Shown here: positions 1-11,576 of the stretch, piece after piece
Layout of the letters: every line of letters begins with the position of its first letter
Position numbering within the stretch: the stretch's first letter is position 1
Assembly (NCBI RefSeq): GCF_003589595.1
Contig: NW_020654229.1
Span: 4,973,380-5,037,379, forward strand
DNA length: 64,000 nucleotides
Direction: 5' to 3'
Origin: Hyposmocoma kahamanoa
Lineage: Eukaryota; Arthropoda; Insecta; Lepidoptera; Cosmopterigidae
The notes under the pieces: model-generated
What the model saw: the letters and a program-made list of their open reading frames with translations, nothing else
Told to the model about the DNA's origin: nothing
Database searches by the model: none
Position numbers and translations under genes: made by a program

Positions 1-180
1 CCACTAGTTTGTTATAATTATTAATACAAAGATCGAACACTCAGAAAAAACACTCAGAAAAAATTCCTTCGATCCAGTCGGATTCGAACCGACGTCTTCT
101 TGCATACTGTGCCAGACGCTATACCAACTAAGCCACGGAACGAACCAACGGACCTCACGAATTTCTCTATGTGCTTGCGT
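1..180 (-). mobile_element. tRNA-derived SINE, group E (cut by window edge)
   Basis: Read on the minus strand, 142-71 has an A-box-like TGGCTTAGTTGGTATAGCG and a B-box GGTTCGAATCC. A tail follows containing TTCGATCTTTGTATTAATAA and ending near base 1. The same unit recurs at 53165-53315 and, diverged, at 10862-11020. The stretch on the other side of the head (ATAGAGAAATT) is also shared with the 10.9 kb copy, so the repeat is longer than the tRNA part. The anticodon arm does not fold with a normal 7-nt loop, so this is not called as a tRNA gene. Confidence 0.6.
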
Positions 181-329
181 CGTGTCTTTGTACTTGGTCT
201 TTGAACGACTTTTTAGTCGTAGCGCCATCTATGAGAAATCGCTATGAGAGATGTCGCTATTCACTGTATTAATTAAATTTTTATTGAATTGATATTCAAT
301 TATTTTTTGTGAAATTACTCCACTAGTTT

Positions 330-421
330 GTTATAATTATTAATACAAAGATCGAACTTTCGATCGAATTTTTTCTGAGTGTTTTTTCTGAGTGTTCGAT
401 CTTTGTATTAATAATTATAAC
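330..421. repeat. Inverted pair of group E SINE tails
   Basis: Bases 330-357 and 394-421 are perfect 28-bp inverted copies of the group E tail, separated by 36 bases that carry a duplicated TTTTTTCTGAGTG. No tRNA-like head lies between them, so this looks like a rearranged or end-to-end remnant of two copies. Confidence 0.8.
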
Positions 422-1450
422 AGTTAAAATTAGTTAACGTGTTCTACTTATCGGAACTTACCCTAACGACGCATAGCTCAAATATCATTAAACAATTTCA
501 ATATACAAAAACTGGGTTATGGATATCTCAAAAAAATATTTAGCCGCGTTTTAATTAGTGGACGTCAGCACTGAGAAGACACTACTCTTAACTTCTAGCA
601 GAATACCAAACGTACAAAATCCTGCCATTGACACCATAGATTCACATCTGAGACGATTTAATATTACCAGATAATACCAGAGAGTCTTGGTTGGAAGAAC
701 CTTGGTTGGGAAAACTGTATCATCGTTTCAATCAAATCTGTAGCAGTTGCAATGCTACGTATGTCCACTTGTTTTATTTTTTATTTTAAAGGTACACTAA
801 CAGAATGTAATCATCACATGGTAACATATACAGTTTGATACATTAATAGCCTAGACCACATACCAAAAACAGTGTACACAGCATGATAAAATTAGTCTTG
901 GTATTAGGTTAGTGTAAAATTACAATCTCCAAATCCAAAACGAAGAAATTAATAAATAAATAAATTTATTAATTTCAAAGTGATTTGTTTAAAAAGTTAA
1001 AAATAATACTAATAACAATATAACAGAACACAAAACGATCAAAAGCTAAAAATCAAGCGATACACGTAATTGCATCTCGTATAGATTAATTTTAGAATTA
1101 AAAATATCGAGATTACCTTGCTTAAGTTCATCATAAGCTCGACACATTTTCACTATGTGGTTATAGAAGGAGATTATTATTTTTATATACAATAAGACGA
1201 AAAATTGTCGGCACCGTGAGACGTACTTTGGCATTAAAATTAATTTGGCTTAAAAGCTCGTAAAATAGAATGTATAATTTTATGTAAGTACCTAAATGAG
1301 TTCATGAAAATCTCGCCTTTTTTCCAATAACGGCACCTTAAAATACTCAACCCTATTGGCATACGATTGCAGACTTCTACTAAACTTAAGTACGTCTTAA
1401 AGTAATGCTTAAAAGAGTGTCTATTGCGTAACAAGATTTGGTTTAAGATT
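422..1450. other. AT-rich intronic sequence, nothing recognised
   Basis: Short open frames on the minus strand at 1046-1234 and 1240-1557 show no domain or codon pattern, and the second overlaps a family A copy. Confidence 0.4.
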
Positions 1451-1662
1451 GGTTTAAATCGCACAGTTCTGAAGGGTACAGCTACTGCGCCCGTCACCCT
1501 GAGACATAAGTTGACAAGTCCCTCGTGCCTGTAATTTCCAGGATCCTTACCCATCAAAACCGGAAGGCAGTAATGTGAGCATTAATGTTTGTCGACAGAA
1601 ATAGGTAAGGTGGCTGTACTTCTCTGGACGAACTCATTCATAAGGAGCTGAACTGTTACTCA
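1451..1662 (-). mobile_element. Family A repeat copy 1
   Basis: Family A is the dominant repeat here. In its forward sense it runs from AGTAGAGCTCCTTGTGAAAG through CTATTTCTGCCGCCAAGCAG and GGTGAAATTACAGGCACATG to TTCGTCCCGTCACTTGGTA, followed by an A-rich tail. The full length is about 330 bp. The single-sided A-rich tail and frequent truncation fit a retroposed SINE or the 3' end of a non-LTR element. No pol III boxes or reading frame were found. This copy lacks the 3' tail. Confidence 0.75.
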
Positions 1663-3379
1663 AGTAATTTCGCTTGCTTTAAGTAAAAACGATTAATGAA
1701 AACTTTGCAAATAAAACTCAAAATAATTTAATATTTCCAATCTACGGCTCATTTAAGAGGTTCGTTATCTCTCAAAAGAATAACGAGTAAGAAAAGCCAA
1801 GGTTTTATATTTAAATGCCAAGTTTGAAGAGATCAAGTCAGTATAAACTGATCTTAAGTTACAATAAGTATTTATGCACCCTATTTTTGATATGTTTCTA
1901 TTTTATGTCTTTTCAACAACGAACTTTTTATCAGGTCTCTTCTAAAAACATTTTGTGCAGTCCTCCATAATGATCATTGCGGGACTTTACATATATTTGA
2001 AAGAATTTTGTAAACAATTCTGAAACGCAAGTTCATCACGATGTTATTCCCTGTCATCCTTAAAGCAAGTTTATACTTACAAAAAGTATATAATGGTTGT
2101 TAATGGATCCATTCAGTAGGTGGCATACAGTGAAAACGCAGTCTAGAGGCATTTTCTCGATCTTTAATCACAATCAAACTTATATTCCGGGCACACATCA
2201 ACTAGATACAACGACGGCCTCAAAATAACTCCCTGGCGAAGTCCCAAACAATTCGGTACACAAATGCTGGTTTGTGTATTAACTCTTGACATAATGTATT
2301 GTTTTTTTAATATTCTTTTGCTTTCAAGGACTGTTTATTTTGTGTCGAATCATTATTATACTTCGAAGTCTTTATAGAGGCGATTAGTGTTTGGCAATGC
2401 AATCGTGGGCTAAAGACAAATCTACCGGAACAACGACTAAAAATATGCAAATTTTTCCAGGTAAAATACAGCGTTGTGTGCGCTTAGATATGACGTTTGC
2501 AATGGTTTTTATCTAGTAATTATAGAACATTCAATGACAGTTATTTTTTTAACGTCCACTATTACTATAGTAGAGACTCGGTGGTATTCACTGTAGACCA
2601 ATTTAGGAAACGAATTTGATTAAATTGGTTCTGCTCTGAGTGTTATAGTTTTGGTTATTTTATACAAAGTATCGCTACTCTGGTACATACGGCACAGAGA
2701 AATTCAAAGCCAGGCAATTGTTTTTAATTTGATTGCGTGTAAATTTACACAAGTGCAGCCACCAGGTATAAGTCTCAACTACGGTGAGAAGTCATGGCTT
2801 GTGTTTGGCACAAGACATGGCTTACGCAGTCTAAACGTCTTCTTTATACTGAAGGACGAAACTGACGTATTTTGACGTAAAACAGTTATTAACTCAGCTG
2901 TTATCTTACCACCAGTTAGTGTTTCTAATTTGACAATGGTTGCTTTCAAGTAATATTTCTTAAAATCAAGATTTTACATCAACTAATTTGTAAATTTCTG
3001 TTTAATTTTTAAAACTCTAAAAAAGTCATGATGATAAGTAGCTTGTATTCCTTGTAATTGATTTGCCTATAGGCAATGAACCGTGTTGCCTTTGCAAATA
3101 AGTTTCAATAAAATTGCCGACGAACGTCATTAAAAAGAGAATTTTTGTAACGAAATTGTACAAGCCAACAGCACATGAATCTATATACTTTTGCTCGAAT
3201 ATCGCTTCTAGTGCAACGGAACAAGGTCTGTCAATATGTAGCTTGATGTGCTGCTATGTGTACATAACATAATAAACTTTTATGTCAATTGTATAATGTA
3301 CTAACTATATATAGTATCTGCGGGAATTTCCGAGACGAGACTTGGCGTAAGGGAAAATAGTTATTTACGCAATACGATA
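1663..3379. other. AT-rich intronic sequence, little recognised
   Basis: I see no gene or complete repeat. Bases 2600-2640 resemble the tail after the SINE at 36.64 kb (AAATTGGTTCTG). The plus-strand frame at 2651-2875 has no recognisable protein. Confidence 0.4.
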
Positions 3380-3509
3380 CAAAATTCAATGTTGTGAGGT
3401 GAATAATTTGTTTTGGTTTACATGTAAGGTACGTCCATTAGAATTGTGAAGGACGAAGCATCAAATTCTTTCCATTAGAAGACCAATTCATAACTTTTAA
3501 TTTTTTTTA

Positions 3510-3668
3510 TTTTACCAAGTGACGGGACGAACAAGTCGTGTGTCTTGTGGTAAGCGACACGCCGTAACAGTTGCAGTGCCACGCAGAGCTTTAAATCGCA
3601 AAGATCCGAGGAGCACTGCCCCTGTACCCTGTGAGACACAAAGTTGACAAACACTGCGTGACACGCAG
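3510..3668 (-). mobile_element. Family A copy 2 (5' truncated)
   Basis: Holds the A-rich tail and 3' half, and stops near the region of GTTGACAA. It forms part of the left arm of the 3380-4966 inverted repeat. Confidence 0.75.
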
Positions 3669-3799
3669 GTTTTGGTGCTAAAGGTTTGTACCACAGCAAG
3701 AAAGCTACGTACCTCTCTTTTCTTTGTGAAGTGGTAGCCGACGGAACCAGACCTTGGGTGAGACGATCGTAATTTCGTTGCGTCATGTCCGAGTTCAAA

Positions 3800-4655
3800 A
3801 TTAGTTATAATAGTGTGTTGTTGTTATTGGTTACATATCTGTACATCCATCATATAGACGTAGTTACTTTCCGAAGTTACTGCCGGATCTGTCATTTTTG
3901 TTGGAACAGAGTAAGATGCATGATCTTGGTTAGTTTGAAAAGCAAACATTCTTCATTAAATTTCTGCCTTATGTATAAGGATGGATAGTAAGAAATAGAT
4001 TAACACGAGCTTAGATGTGAGGTGTGCTAAATTGAAATTAAGTTATATTGTAATAGTTGCGTAATGCTGATTTTCTGTACAATAGTTAGTCGGGAGAGAC
4101 ATGGCCTGTTCACATGGTCTCTAGCGTGAAAAATATGGCAATTTACAGTTGCTTCTCAACTAAGAGGCTAGAATACGTAATACCTATGACTTCAATTTAT
4201 ATGTTAAATGTACATTTGCGAATGCTTAGAAGCAATACCTCTCGTCAACTATGAAGGGAAACGTAATGAAAGCGTCGAAGAAGGTTCACCACCATTGGAA
4301 AGCGTGAGATAAACAAAGGTTCCCCGAGGTACCACTAGATTATTGGATTAAACGTTTAAAAATTTGCATACCACGTGAAAAATTTAATTATAAAAAATTG
4401 AGACATTTTCATTTAACTTTATTTATTTTTATTCACAGATTAGGTCGTGTGTAGTACGATTTGAATTTATGTGGTCTCGATGTCAATGGTGCAGCAATAG
4501 GTAGGTATCTCGTGAAGCACCACCGAAGCCACAACAATTATTCGTCTGTGTTTTTATACGCGCCGGTATTTGACAATATGAATGAACGGAATATTCTCTA
4601 CTGCACATTAATGATTACAATGCCAGCACGGAACAGTAAAGAATATCGGCTTTTA
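3800..4655. other. Spacer between inverted repeat arms, nothing recognised
   Basis: Sequence between the two arms shows no transposase-like frame and no match to the repeat families listed here. Confidence 0.4.
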
Positions 4656-4659
4656 GTAG

Positions 4660-4848
4660 CAATTTTGAAGGGTGAGGGTGCTGGGGAAATTACAGGCACA
4701 TATCTCAGGGTGACGGGCGCAATTGAAGTGCCATTCACATCTTAGCGATTAAAAGCTCTGAGTGGCACTGCAACTGTTATGGCGTGTCGCTTACCATAAG
4801 GCACACGAGTTGTTCGTCCTGTCACTTGGTAAAATAAAAAAAAATTAA
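4660..4848 (+). mobile_element. Family A copy 3 (5' truncated)
   Basis: Begins at TTTGAAGGGTGAGGGTGC and runs to CACTTGGTA plus an A-rich tail. It forms part of the right arm of the inverted repeat. Confidence 0.8.
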
Positions 4849-5264
4849 AAGTAATGTATTGGTCTTCTAATGGAAATAATGTGATGCTTCGTCTTTCACA
4901 ATTCTAATGGACGTACCCTACATGTAAACCAAAACAAATTATTCACCTTACAACATTGAATTTTGTTCCGTCACTTGTTATTATAAAAAAAAGCTAAAGC
5001 ACAACAGGCGACCTCATTGTTGTGATGCTAGTAAATTTATGGAGTACAAAAATTGGTAGAAAAAGCTGAAATTAAATGAAGTTTTGCACTTTTGCCTAGG
5101 AGAATAAATTTTCGGCTAGTACCTACACCGGGTGCGAAGGCTCATACGTCTGGCAAATCTATTGGTAACTGATCAACGCTATATTTGTACCGCCGCGATA
5201 TGTGACAAAGTGGCGCGTCACTGCCTTGCGATAGATGCTACCGAGAGAGAGAGAGAAGATTTTA

Positions 5265-5532
5265 GAGCAGCAGAGCTCCTTGTGAAAGAGTTCACCCTGG
5301 GAAATACTGCTATCTTACCTATTTCTGCCACCAAGCAGTAATGTGAGCATTACTGCGTTCCGGTTTTGAAGGGTGGTAGTGAAATTACTGGCACACGGGA
5401 CTGTCAGCGTATGTCTCAGGGCGACAGGCGCAGTGCCAGTGCCCCTCAGATCTTTGCGATTTAAATCTCTGAGTAGTACTGCAACTGTTATGGACAGGTG
5501 TATCGCTTACCACCAGGCGACACGACGACGAG
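5265..5532 (+). mobile_element. Family A copy 4
   Basis: Nearly complete, from AGCAGAGCTCCTTGTGAAAG. It lacks the last ~30 bases and runs straight into a tRNA-like sequence. Confidence 0.8.
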
Positions 5533-5539
5533 CGATGAA

Positions 5540-5655
5540 GAACATGCACTGATGGCGTAGTTGGGAAAGCGCTTGCCTGCTTTGTAAGGTCTCGAGTTCT
5601 ATTCCCATCACTTGTTTTTGGCAGTGAGGTTTTTTCCTTTCCTTTTTTACTTTGA
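5540..5655 (+). mobile_element. tRNA-like SINE head
   Basis: GGCGTAGTTGGGAAAGCG fits an A box and CGAGTTCTATTCCC a weak B box about 35 bases later, followed by a T-rich tract. It sits at the 3' end of family A copy 4, as either a chimera or an adjacent insertion. Confidence 0.45.
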
Positions 5656-7498
5656 AAACATGCGATGTCATGAACCCGCATTATTTGGATGCCCTAAATG
5701 ACCTCTACAGTGTAGACCCACGTTCAGCAGTGAGACATACTTTGATAAAGGCCAGTTAGTGTGCGCAACACAGCTGCATAACAATTCAACCGATAGACCC
5801 TACTGATACACTGGATTTAAATATTCCCTAACTACGACGCCGATGTAGAGATAGGAGGTTATATTCGTGACTAAGAACAATATGGTATTCTGTATGTATA
5901 TGTTGATTATAGCGAAGTTAAGAATATTAAAAATAAAAAATTTAATAAATATCCTAATTAAAAGAAAATTTTAAACCCAAATTAATTATTATTAAAATTT
6001 CAAATTCCTGAGTAAAACAGAATTTCATAATATTAAATAATAATTAAGAATTAATTTTGCTGCGAAAACAATAAAGCGGCTATCGACGATAAAATACCTT
6101 TTAAAAAACAACTATATTCGCATTAAATTAAAGAGAAAATTGAAAACACTGGAATTTCCATCCAAGGTACAGCATTCCTATTTGTGTCACCAGAACAAAT
6201 CTAGTAATAAAAAAATCACCACAACGCGATAACATCGACACATAACACAAAACTTGTATTCGATAATCTCGAATATTCTCGACTGCACTTACAATAAAAA
6301 CACGACACAATAAAAAACCTTTTTTTTAGGAGAGTGAAAAAAAGAAAAACTGTATGGTCAGATTTGAATTTTAAAAATGGAATGGGAAATTCCAAATTTG
6401 AATATTTCCGAGACGCGCGACCGTCTGGCCCGCTGTGTAGCGTTGAACTGAATTAGTGATGTGCTGTTGCGATTTATGGAAGTCGAAGTAATTTACGCTT
6501 TTCCAAAATTAATATCCACGTTAGCTTGAAAAGTTCTTATAGATTAAAAAGCGACAAGTTAATTTTCTCACTCGAAGATTCACTGCGATCATGACTTTTG
6601 ACCTTAACGTTCATAACGTTATCATTTTATTGTAAAATCTTAAAAAATTAAATATGGAAAACATGATAATCTATCATATATATCATTGATAAAGATTCTA
6701 CGTACAAGAATTACGTACAATTGTTAATCAAATCATAAATTTTTGATAACGTCTCTTTAATAGTATCAAAGAATAATTATTGTAATAAATAACCATATAA
6801 TAACCGACCAATTTGAGTAGGAATCCTACCAAGTTGTGAAAATATAAAGAACTTCTTTTTAATATCAAAAATCAATAGAAAAACACAAATAATTCAAGGT
6901 CATAGTGCAGTTTATTCATAGTTAAATAGAGGTATCGATAAAATAGCGCGTGCCCATGACTAGCGTTCGGTGAGTAAAGAAACAAAACAACGTCACGTTG
7001 CAAATTTTAAAACTTGTTTTCTGCGCAGCAATTCACATTAGGGCGACTATTTTTATTACATAATAATACACTCCAGTGCCGCCCACCGTATCTATGATAC
7101 GGCAGGAGAAGGGAATACAGCTAATATGATTCTAAAGTATGATGACCGTTACTGCCCTCATCTTACTTAGTATGTCCCGCAAATTCATATTTTTAATTAC
7201 TCTACATTTATTAAAACTACATTTTTGATAACAGTCCAGAACCCATCAAAGCAGCAGTTTAATTTGAATTAAAAAAAGATTATTTGTAATTCTGTTGCAT
7301 TTCTGGTTCAGTATTAATTACGACGAAAGGTGATAGATTGCAGCATAGAATAATTAGTATGCTCAGGTGTTGCCAGATGTGTGAGTTGTAATATACCTTA
7401 TTTTTAAGGAAAAATTTTCTGAAATATTACTACTATAAGAGCTTCTTTTTATTTTTCAATATACATGGAATGTAATCCCATACATATACAATTTAACT
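5656..7498. other. AT-rich intronic sequence, nothing recognised
   Basis: Very AT-rich, with many homopolymer runs and no supported gene, repeat family or palindrome. Confidence 0.4.
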
Positions 7499-7690
7499 GC
7501 CTCTGTGGCCGAACGATTAACATGCCACGCAGGGTTCCAGGTTCGATTCCCGGGCCTCTCTCGGGCTCGTGAGTGTGGGTGTAATTTGTGTTTGTCTATG
7601 CTCTCTCTCTATCTATGTTTCCCTAGTGCTGGGCTATGTTGAGTGTGTGTGCGTTATACGTTTGTTGTATTATTAAACTGTTACAGGTTA
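7499..7690 (+). mobile_element. tRNA-derived SINE, group G
   Basis: The head is TGCCTCTGTGGCCGAACGAT with B box GGTTCGATTCCC. The body contains GTGTGGGTGTAATTTGTG and a GT-rich 3' part ending near GTGCGTTATACG. The best full copy is at 31584-31815. Here about 15 bases are missing between the A box and the B box. Confidence 0.7.
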
Positions 7691-7984
7691 GGAAAAGTAG
7701 CTTTTTTTATTAATAAATATATAAAAATCCGCTGCTTTCAATGAAAATCTAGGAATAGATTCAGAATCTAGGTCATATGTGCTTTAAAATGCGCCATGCT
7801 TAGCTTATGAACATAAGCTAAACATTTAAGGTTAGGTCATGCCTCCATATTGCACCGGTCATCGTCCTTTCATATGTATCGATCTGCGTAGACACCAACG
7901 ACACCACTCGTATCCCATGAGTTGGTCGGTAGGACTATATAAAGCACAGTATAATAATGTGGCAGACCACACCAATACCCGGGT

Positions 7985-8095
7985 CTCAAACTAGGGAGTT
8001 ACCTTATCCAAATTGGCTCTACTGGTAATCGAACCCGACACCTCATCGTCTAGTGGCCACAGTGCGAACCGTTGGACCACCGGTGTGCTGAGCTT
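7985..8095 (-). mobile_element. tRNA-like SINE head
   Basis: On the minus strand GGTGGTCCAACGGTTCGC is A-box-like and GTGTCGGGTTCGATTACC carries a B box. The flanking sequence does not match groups E or G. Confidence 0.45.
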
Positions 8096-8249
8096 CATTT
8101 CATTCGACAGCACAGCTACATTAAGAATTTTTTGTCGCCTTCAAATAAGATGCGCCACTTACTAATTTTCGTACCATATTTAGAAGCGCAGTTGCAGAAC
8201 CAGTGACATGCGCGTGCCACTTTTGCAGTCACAATTTGTGAACTAATAA

Positions 8250-8543
8250 TCTCAGTACAGAGTACTAAAAAAACCGACCTCAAAAGTTCGTGGAATTACT
8301 TCTATTTGCCAAGTTTTATTGAAGTCGGTTACCGGAAAGTGCGCGAAGACGGATTCATCCCCTAGTTTGCCACCCTTGGAGGCGGAATTTTATTTAACAT
8401 TTAAATGGGACCACTACCGAGGTACCCTCTTTCCAACTAAAAAGAATCATCCAAATGCCAGAGTTATTGCGTACCACACATACAAAAAAAATACAGCTAA
8501 ATTGAGAACCTCCTCCTTTTTTCGAAGTCGGTTGAAAATAATT
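8250..8543 (+). mobile_element. Family B repeat copy 1 (short-TIR MITE-like)
   Basis: Family B starts near CAGTACAGAGTACTAAAAAA, then ACCGACCTCAAAAG, and ends in TTCGAAGTCGGTT. Its ends are therefore short inverted ACCGAC(C/T)TC motifs. Internal blocks are TTGCCAAGTTTTATTGAA, CCCCTAGTTTGCCACC and GTACCCTCTTTCCAAC. I know it as a common lepidopteran repeat type but cannot assign a superfamily. Longer copies (17.1 and 34.4 kb) carry an extra ~150-bp middle block. Confidence 0.75.
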
Positions 8544-8689
8544 TAAGCGCGGCTGCCACGCCACTAGTCACGCCGCTGCAGCGCTTCCACAACAGTCTAA
8601 TTTGAATGCGCCCTTAATAATACAAATATGTTTATCTGGATAGATACAAAGCAAGGCAATGCAATAAACTATTATAATCCATTATTAAC

Positions 8690-8870
8690 TCATATGCTTC
8701 CTATTAGTGGGCATAGGTAACCTCTAAAGAGAAGGTTTAGGGGGTGGTTGATCACGCTGGTCCTATGCGGGTTGGGCAATCCACACGTCTTTGCAGTGTG
8801 TGTATCATCTCCGATACGCGAGATTCGTCATGAGTTTCCGTTATGGTTAAACCAGGCAACAATGAGTAAA
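8690..8870. repeat. Possible retrotransposon fragment
   Basis: CACGCTGGTCCTATGCGGGT followed by a cysteine-poor, stop-rich region recalls a phrase frequent in lepidopteran non-LTR element ends. Identification rests on memory of that phrase only. Confidence 0.3.
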
Positions 8871-9984
8871 GTAAACGGCATAATAATTAATTACTGAGAC
8901 AATAGAAATGTATCCATGCGCACGCATATGACTCGTACACAGTTATCACTGTATTTTGCAGATTATACACACCCACTAACTTATCTACGACGTTAGTGGT
9001 ATCGCTAGTTTCTATGCAGTGTTGCTCTATAACCGGGTACTCATTAGCATGCTGTAACTGTAAAGTGACAAACAAGGTTCTAGAGTATACGCTTGAAACA
9101 GTCTTCAATCAGACGGTCCACTGCGAACCGCTCGCGGCAAGTTCGCGAACCACATACACACTACGACTTTTGGTTACATAACATGGAACGGTTAGGGTTA
9201 CAACTCGCTAGTGAGTACCCGGCTTTGTAGTGGTACCGTTGGTGTCCATGCAAATTGCTCTATGTAACGCTGGTGTCTATGCTAAGTTGTAACTATCTCT
9301 AATTGGCAATATATTTGAAGTTTTCACCATGGTAACGTTAGTTTGTAATTAAAGATAGAACAAAAAAAATCATTTTCTTTTCAACATGGCGAAGAAAAAG
9401 TCTATTGTTTATGGTTTGTTTATTGTTACAGATTACTGTTGTGCAATTTAAAAGAGTTTTTATATGCAAAAGCAAATAGTGGAACAAATAAAAAACGAAA
9501 CGGGCGTCGTTCCTAAGGGCCCGGCGTAACATAGCGAAGAAATTGAAAGTTCGTAATTGGCTATGGTTGAATAGTTTCCTTTTTAGTTTTTAATGAAAGC
9601 CGATGTCGTGTTCCTTGTTATTTTATTTATCGTGATATTTGTAGTATATTTAAAGTAATGTAATATATTTAGTATTGGGCTGTGTGAAACACCTAGATAC
9701 TTTGACAATGCTAACACCTGAGAACAGGTTACAACCTAGTTCAGGGGTGGAATGTATCGCCACCTATTTTGACACTGTTGTAAAAAACCTGTTTAATTAT
9801 AAGCTATGCCATGTAACATGTTCTATTTTTATGTACAATAAATTATTAGTATTATATTATCAATGAAATAATACCTTGTTATTGTCATCTTACACAAATA
9901 CCGAGTTTCCCAAATAAATAAGATATTGACGACCTCGGTGGCCTAATGCGTGAAGCACACAAAGAACGGGCGCGGTTCGGGTGC
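8871..9984. other. Intronic sequence, nothing recognised
   Basis: Short frames on both strands have no domain features. I see no splice-flanked coding segment. Confidence 0.4.
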
Positions 9985-10153
9985 GTGTTGGGTCTGGAGC
10001 ACGGCGGGTGTAATACCGTGTATTTATATGGACGACAACACACCACGAGCGGGTGCGGGACACGAGCTGAGCCCGTCTCGCGCCCGCGCGAGGTGTGTTG
10101 TCGTTCATAATAAATACACGGAATTACACCCGCCGTGTACCCGACCCGGCAAG
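9985..10153. repeat. GC-rich hairpin with ~75-bp arms
   Basis: The left arm contains ACGGCGGGTGTAATACCGTG and CGACAACACACC. The right arm carries their inverted counterparts (GGTGTGTTGTCG and TTACACCCGCCGTG). Only about 15 bases (GAGCTGAGCCCGTC) separate them. It is far GC-richer than its surroundings and abuts the truncated end of a family B copy, which suggests insertion into family B. Confidence 0.7.
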
Positions 10154-10385
10154 CGACTGTATTTTTGTGTGTGTATGTTATGCGATTACTCCGGCATTTG
10201 TGAACCGATTTCAACGGGGATACTTCTGTAGTGGTTCCATTGTATTTTGAAAAAAATATTTCACCTCTAAGTGAGTCAAACTAATTTGATACTTATTCAT
10301 TAGATTTCATCCACTTTTCGTTAACGGTTTTCAATAAAACTTGGCGAATAGATCTAACGAACACAGAGAAAGCGCATAAGCAAAC
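10154..10385 (-). mobile_element. Family B copy 2 (truncated)
   Basis: Starts abruptly at CGACTGTATTTTTGTG where the GC-rich hairpin ends, and continues with ATTACTCCGGCATTTGTGAA and AATAAAACTTGGCGAATAG. The AACCGACTTC end is missing. Confidence 0.65.
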
Positions 10386-10861
10386 TTGAGGTCGTAGCAC
10401 TTTATACTTAATTTGCCAAAGAACATTCCAAAATATATTTTTTATTAAAGCCAAAAAATTACATAAAAATCCGTTCCGCGGGATTGCGTTCCGTTTTACT
10501 CTACATAGTTTTAAAAATCCCTGACGATTTTCTGGAAATCGCAGGTCAAAAATAATTTGTTTTTAATTTAGACTTTCTAGATTTTGAGGGCTCCTTACAA
10601 AAAACCAACTACTTGGTACTTGGTGCAACGGGCTGGTATCCGCAACTCGACGACAAAGCGCCTATTTTGCGTGTGGAAAAAACCAACTAATAGGCTGATT
10701 AAATTTTCCATTTATTTTAGTACCACTAAAGAAACAACTCCTTTACCATGAGCTGCACGTACGAGAAGGTTCAGAAGTTGACCTGCGTTGAGTCAGTAAC
10801 CCTCCCCTGAGAAGAGACCCGTCCTCAGCAGGGGGAAGTACAAACGGGTTGTTGATGACTT

Positions 10862-11020
10862 CAGTAGTTTGTGATTATTATAAATACAAAGATCGCACGT
10901 TTGTGCGAACAAAGAAAAATTCTTTCGAGTGGACCAGCGACTTTTTCGCCAAGCCGGGGCTATCGCTCTCCCAACTGAGATACGGAACAAGTTAGCAGAC
11001 CTTACAAATTTCTCTATGTC
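10862..11020 (-). mobile_element. Group E SINE, diverged
   Basis: Shares TACAAAGATCG and AAATTTCTCTATGT with the copy at 1-180. The minus-strand A-box-like TATCTCAGTTGGGAGAGCG is good but the B box is eroded. It accounts for the 129-codon minus-strand frame at 10793-11182, which is not a gene. Confidence 0.55.
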
Positions 11021-11279
11021 GGCTTTCTTGCCGTGGCAAGAAACCTGTGAGAAACCAATGAATTTACGTACATAAGTCATGGTGTTTATACGTATGTAAG
11101 GTATCTCACAAAAACTTCTACCTCGAGGCTCCCGCGCTTCGAGCGGGTGGCGGTGGAACAGAAATAAAACAAAAAAAATCAATACCGCCCTTGGGCCGTA
11201 AGATAATAATACCGCGCAGTTCAGTTGTACATTATACTGATACTTACGAGCAAGTGTGATGAATATAAATATTACATAC

Positions 11280-11353
11280 CTTTTGATTGATTTTGGCGTT
11301 CTTGGGAGCCTTCACTATCGCCGGCTTAGGCGCTGGCTGCGCGGGAGTTGGTT
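11280..11353 (-). CDS. larp: larp/LARP1-like coding exon 3
   Basis: This 74-base exon is flanked on the minus strand by a polypyrimidine acceptor (TGCCTACAG) and a strong donor (AAAAG|GTATGT). It takes the single base carried over from exon 2, encodes EPTPAQPAPKPAIVKAPKNA followed by KINQK, and ends in phase 0. It is a proline/alanine-rich linker that turns basic, as expected before the La module of LARP1 proteins, but it has no domain of its own. The call rests on splice sites, frame continuity with exons 1 and 2, and higher GC than the surrounding intron. The next exon was not found in 1-11279 and probably lies outside the window. An alternative or tissue-specific exon cannot be excluded. 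Confidence 0.7.
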
Positions 11354-11493
11354 CTGTAGGCAATAAAACAATTCTTACTGGAAGGTACGTGTTCTGGTTT
11401 TAAAAAAAGAATGCTTCCATGGTTTTGTCATGTAAAATAGGCGGCAGTAGATTGACGACACAAATTTATACGACTGAAAACTTGGAGAGAGAT

Positions 11494-11576
11494 TAATGTA
11501 GATCTCTATAATATAGAGATCTACATTATATCTCTATAATATAGATCTCTATAATATAGAGATCTACATTATAATA
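11494..11576. repeat. Compound AT-rich palindrome
   Basis: Bases 11494-11528 form a perfect palindrome with 17-bp arms around one central base (TAATGTAGATCTCTATA on the left). The next ~47 bases repeat the same AGATCTCTATAATAT unit. It lies about 140 bases from the larp exon 3 acceptor, on the intron side. Confidence 0.85.

Larger units (their letters stand above)
3380..4966. repeat. Large inverted repeat, ~220-bp arms
   Basis: Bases 3380-3599 are matched in inverted orientation by 4745-4966 with roughly 90% identity by eye. Each arm joins the 3' half of a family A copy to the same ~120 bp of flanking sequence (ATTAGAAGACCAAT on the left arm). About 1.1 kb of unrelated sequence separates the arms. 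Since the flank is shared as well as the repeat, this is an inverted duplication or a foldback element rather than two chance family A insertions. Confidence 0.8.

Noticed and set aside
71..142. Possible tRNA gene (minus)
   Set aside because: A and B boxes are present, but the anticodon arm does not give a normal stem and 7-nt loop, and near-identical dispersed copies with a common tail indicate a SINE.
4..228. 74-codon minus-strand frame at the left edge
   Set aside because: It runs through the tRNA-like SINE and its tail. No protein features.
3475..3798. 107-codon minus-strand frame
   Set aside because: Crosses family A. Similar frames appear at other family A copies and are not conserved.
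10793..11182. 129-codon minus-strand frame
   Set aside because: It overlaps a diverged SINE, and its composition follows the repeat rather than a protein.
1..11279. Further larp exons downstream of exon 3
   Set aside because: No GC-rich minus-strand segment with both splice sites and a La-module-like translation was found by eye. A protein-guided search would be decisive.
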